From a virus, in the IMG/VR virus record IMGVR_UViG_3300021962_000495, positions 1-28,538 of that record: DNA of 28,538 bases. One strand, given 5' to 3'. Made by a program: the position numbers and the translations under genes. Under the pieces are notes generated by a model that worked only from the letters and a program-made list of their open reading frames with translations, ran no database searches and had not been told where the DNA came from. Positions 17,001 to 23,000 of this stretch are shown piece by piece (positions within the stretch are counted from its first letter, which is position 1; every line of letters begins with the position of its first letter).

Positions 17001-20000
17001 TTGTTGTCAACTCAAAATCAAATTTATTAATTCTGTCACCATTTATAGAATTGTAGAATTTTTCATCAACCTCTTCATCAATTTTTCCATAAACTAAATC
17101 ATTTGGTTCATTGGCAATGTCAATTGTAGTATAAAATGATTTACTGAAAACAGAGATATCAATGGCTCCAGTTTGATTGCTATCGGGATAAAATTTCAAC
17201 AATAAATTGTCTCCATCAAAATCACCACCAAATGTTCCTACACCAGAAGCGGTGTCAAATTCATCTAATGTTGACACTGAAAGGAACGGTAACTGATGAG
17301 TATAAACATCAGTATTATCATGAATGGTTAAAACTTGATGAAGCGCTTTTGTAGATCCTACACTTACTTCGACAAAAGACTTCGAAGCATTGAATATATT
17401 TTTATTCAATGAGAGAATAGTTGTAGATGCGGCAGAAACTGTACCATAATGTTTTGCTTCATAAACAACACTTCTTTCATTGCCGGGGATCTGTCCGTCG
17501 GTAATAAATCTAAACGTTCCAACTCCGACTGCAGTGGTTCCAAACCCTACAATGTTAGACTTTATTTGAACCTCATGGGTTGTATCATTGGTATGTGTAA
17601 TGCTTAATACACCACCAGACAGATTGGCACCAAAAGTGCCAATAGCATTTCCAGAGAAACTTGTACTATCTTCACTATCTGCATAGTATTCTGAAAGGAA
17701 ACTATCAGATCCATTATGAGAAACTAACAATTTGACATAGTTTGCATCATTGGTAGTATTATCAATTACATGTGCAGTCAAATATAAAGATTCAAATTTA
17801 CCAGAATCGAGAGTGATAATTGTTGATATTCCAGTTCCAGTGGATTCAATATTTACGGAACCAGTCAAATCCACAAATCCAATTGATGTTGTTCCAACAC
17901 CAGAAACTATACTGTTGAAAGTTTGTTTGATTAGTTTGATATCATAATCTGTGTTGTTAGGATCGTCGGGATTAAATCTCAAATATGTGTCATTAAAGTT
18001 ATCGGTATATAAGTCAAACGTTCCATATTCTTCTCCAGGTGTTTCATTAGTACCACGATTGACTAAAAACTCATTATCTAAAATGAATGATGAAGTATCA
18101 TCGTTAATGATTGTCAAATCATTGAACTGAATTTGAGTATTGTCGCTATTTGTTACTCTAAAAATATAATTCTCATAGTTATTATCTCCTAATTTCACCA
18201 AATTGACATATGGAGTAACATCAGCATCACTATTTGAGAATTGATTACTGATGTCATCTATAGATAAAACATCATTGCTTCTTAACTCAATATAATCAGT
18301 CAGTTTTTTATTTTCCAGTTTTAAGAATTTTGATTTAGAACCAACGACATCAATATCAACAACGTTGTCAAAGTTGTAGATTGTATCAACTCTATTTTCA
18401 TCAATGAAGTATGAATAGAAGTTGGTGTCACTGTATGCTGTCGTAATACCAGCATTTCTTCCATCAGGATCTTTTGTTATTGATGATGTCAATCCAACAT
18501 CGGCAAAATTCTTTAGTCCACTAACATGAACCAAGTTATTGACTATCGATTCTTGCTCTTTCCAAGTTTTAGAACTCTTAATTGTGTAAGAAAGATTTTG
18601 GAAATAATCATTATTTGGTGTAACTTGAAAATCTTCGCTCAATCTTCCAATCTCATCTTCCCATCCCAAATTCTTTGTATTAGAATAATTGATTAAAAAT
18701 TCACCTTTATTTTCATCAATTGTGAAAATAGTAGCTACATTTCCAGATTGTTTTCCAGTTATTATTTCATTTACTGAAAGTTCATATGAACCAGAAACTT
18801 TTAAGATATTCTGATTACTTTCCGAAACAGTCAAGTCCCTCTCAATACCATTACTAATTAACTTTTCACCGACTAAAAATGTGCTTATAGACTGTGTTAT
18901 ATTGAAAGATGGATAAGAATTTTGATTGACAAGTGTTCCTGAAGAATCTTGTATTGTTTTTGCAATTCCTGTATTTGTTCCAAGTCCAGAAATGCTCAAG
19001 ACAACTTGATCATTTACGGTAAGTCCTTTAATATAATTTGTTACCTCTAAGAATCTATAACCATAATCTGAGGAATTAAATCCGCTACCATCAGTACTAT
19101 ATTTTTGAATTCCCTCAACAAAAACCTTATCACCGATTTGGAAAGGTTGTGATGTAAAGCTAGTAATTCCGTTAATAGTTGGCGTTGTTATAATGCATGT
19201 AAAGATTCCGGCAGAGGATGATTGTACTTGCTGAACACTAACACCATTAGTGTTATTGGTTGCAAATAATTCAACCGAATTATTCGGCAATCCCTTTGGT
19301 TGAGTGGTAACATTAACAGACTGAACGGAAGTTCCAGTTAATAAAACCTCAAAAGAACCAGAGTTTATAACATTTCTAGTGTCTGGGTTTACTATCACTA
19401 ATGATGGTGGTGTAGTATATCCTTCTCCAGAACTAATAACATCAATCTTAGAAATTGTATTAGAATCTTTAACTGTTATTAATGGTGATATAAAAGCTTG
19501 AGGTCTTAAAGTAAAATCGCAAGAATACACAAAATTATCAGTTATACTCCTAGATTGATTTAAATTGCCAATAGTATTTGATAGTGGCGATATGATTAAA
19601 TCTTTACCATTAGTTGAATTAGTCGAATTTAATGTAGGTAATTTTTTATAACCATATCCAGAAGATAAAATTTGCAGATTTTTAACAGGTCCTTGAGCTG
19701 TAGTTGATGTTGTACTATATTCTAATGTATCACACTCAGATTGAATATAATTGAGTTTTTCTGGTCTCCCATTTAAAGTAATGGTAAATGAGGTTGTAGC
19801 AATACCACTTACGGAATATGAATTATTATAAAGGCTGCCGACAAATTTTATTTTGGAGTTATTTTTAACATCACCGTCTGGTGTCAGCAATGTGCCATCT
19901 CTTTCTAATGTGTAGAATAATTCTTTCGGAACACTATTATTATATTCTAGCGTTAGAGAGGCATTTGTTGAAATGCCTGCCGTTCCTACACCAGTAATGA

Positions 20001-23000
20001 CAAAATCGGAGGTATTTCCAATAGAAACAAATTCATTGATAAATTCTTTATCATAGAAAAGTTTTAATTCATATCCACTCAATGATGAATCCGTTAGATC
20101 AAATACTATGTTATTATTTTTGATTACATCAATTGATGGATTTATTAAGGATATCGATTGGGAATTGCCTCCTGTACTAGCGATGCTTACAGCGATTGGC
20201 GGTACTGATAGTGAATCTTTATAAGTTTCGCATATTTTGATTTTATTAGAATTTACTCTATAAACATAGAAATAATTTTTATCAAGAATTGGATTATTAG
20301 CATCTTCAAAATAAACTTTATCTCCTGTTTTCAAACCATGGTTACTTAATGTAATGACATTGCTTGTGGTGTTAATTCCGGTGGAATTAAATCCAATAGG
20401 ATTGATGATTAAACTATCGATTTCTGACTTATACAGAACTTGAATATTGGTTGAAGTTCCAATTCCAACAGAAAGATTTGGTTCAATACTTAATTGAATG
20501 ATATCTCCATTTGTCAATCCATGAGAAGTTGACACTGAAACCGTTGCCTGGGATTTTTGAACATCTCCAAATACTTGTGTATGTGAAGATTCAAACAAAT
20601 ATCTATCATTATCATCACCATTTGTGTGGAAAAATACTTCGGAACTGCTGATTTGTGTCTTGATGCCAATCAGGTTTTTATTTTTCTTCACAACATACAA
20701 TGTTGATGGCATTGCAAATGTTGAAGAACCATCGGTTGAAATGCTTATATTGGATCCACTACTTGTAAATACAATTTGTTGATTAGATACAAAAGGATGA
20801 TTTTCTAAGAAAACGCCTTTAGAAACAATATCCCTGGTTACAGTGGTATCACCAAAATTAAATGTTACTGATGTTGATACTCCGGTTATTGTTCCAACAC
20901 CTAAAGATTCTTTAGGATTGAAAAATACTTTTTCATTAACTTTAGAATCGAAATAATCAACTGACTCTGATATTGTAAATGAATCGGGTATAAATGTTAC
21001 ACTCGAACCTTGAGTATGTGATACTCCGGTTAATCCCCTTTCAATTCTAATAATATTTTCATTTCTATGAATTCCCAACACTCTTAATGTTTCTGTTCCA
21101 ATACCAATACTACTTCCAATAGAAATTTGCTCAGGAACTGGAGAAACGTAAATTTCAGTAGTAAATCCTGCTGTAGATGAAGTTACTGTAGATAAACATA
21201 CACCATTAGAATATGATGGAACAGCAATCTGATAGTTTTTATTTAATTTTGAGAGAGTGGTAGTAAATCCAGAAATCGATACATAATCTAAATTGGAGAA
21301 AGTGTGATATGGTAAAATCGATACTTTAATATCTCCATTTTTATTCCAACTGAAAATAGAGTCAAGATTCTCAGTAAAGGTTGTGGTAACGTCAGTAATA
21401 CTTCTACCTTTAATAGCAGAAACACTTACATCTAATCCAGATCCAGATGTATTATCTTCGAAAAATTCTAATTTATCATTTACTTTATAATTGTCTCCAG
21501 AGTTTTGAATTTCTATTGAATTAATATATCCCTCAGATACGGATTCAATTTTTGTCTGCTGCTTAGTTACATCATCAATTTCATTAAAGAAATTATAATC
21601 AGCATTATTATCAGATACTTTGTATGGGAATGTGTTTCTATGCAGAATTGATTGATTAAAATCAAATGATTGATTTAAATCATTATCTTTAAGTAATTTG
21701 GAATAATACTCATTTCCTATAAAGTATGGGAATGATGGAGTTGAGTTGTCTGTTACATTAAGAGTTGCGTGGTAAACATACGTACCATATGGAAATTCTG
21801 ATGTTTTTTCGAATCTTCCATTATACTCATCTAAGTCTCCACTATTACTAAATGTATAATCCTCTATAAAATACCCAGCATCGAATCCAGAAGGTCTATC
21901 TACAACATTCGATGTATTAAGTTCATATCCAGACTCTAGAGTTTTTACGGATGATGACATATCTTCTGGATTTGTATATCCAAAAGGACCATAAATTGGA
22001 TTTCCATCGTATGCCCATCCAATAATACCGGATACATTTCCTTTAATATCTTTAAATGCAGTTCTTAGTCCGCTAAAATATTTTGAAACGGAATATTTTA
22101 AATTATCATCTCCATTCAAAAGAACTTCACCACTATTAAATCTATTGAAGCTATCATTAATAGTAAGAGATCTTACATTTACATCAATAACCGAATTCTT
22201 ACCAGATGAAATTACCTTTACCTTTGTTGAAGTTGCAGAGTATCCAATTCCAGCGCTTATAACTTTAACTTCTAATATTTTACCTGCACCAATTACAGCT
22301 CTAAGTTCAGCACCCGAACCAGAACCACTAGAGTCTTGAACTACTAAATCTGGAACTGAATTATACTCCAATCCACCATATGTAACATTTGCAGAGTTAA
22401 TCGAGCCATTAATTATTACTGGGGTTACTTCTGCTTGTTTTCCATTCTTTATACTGATAATGGGTTTCTTTTCAAAGTTTAGGATTGTCGAGCCATATCC
22501 AGTTCCAGTTTCATACAAGTATGCATCTACCAAACTTCCCTTAACTACTGGCGTTGTAACAAGTTCTTGATACTGTTGAGTTGTGGATCCAATTCCAGTG
22601 TTAACATATGTGATTAATACAGAAATATCTGGATATGCAAAATACTGATATCCAACTCCAGTATCGGTAAATTTAATATAATCACCTCTATTAAAGTTTG
22701 ATGTGAATGTTCCCCCTATACCAGCGTCACACAACCTAAATGCATTATCATCTACCTTCAAGACATAATATTGATTTGATGTGGATATTCCTGTTATTTG
22801 TGTTGTCTCAAAGTCATAGGTTACAAGTTCTCCAGTATTAAATCCATGATCATCAAAATTAACGGTATCTCTAGTGGTTGAAATGCCCGTAGGTTTTACA
22901 ATTAATTTTCTATTTGTGTATCCAGAACCTTCATTTATAACCTTTACATAAGAAACTACATTTTTAGTTTTTGCAGTTGAAAACTTATGAGTTCCATTGG

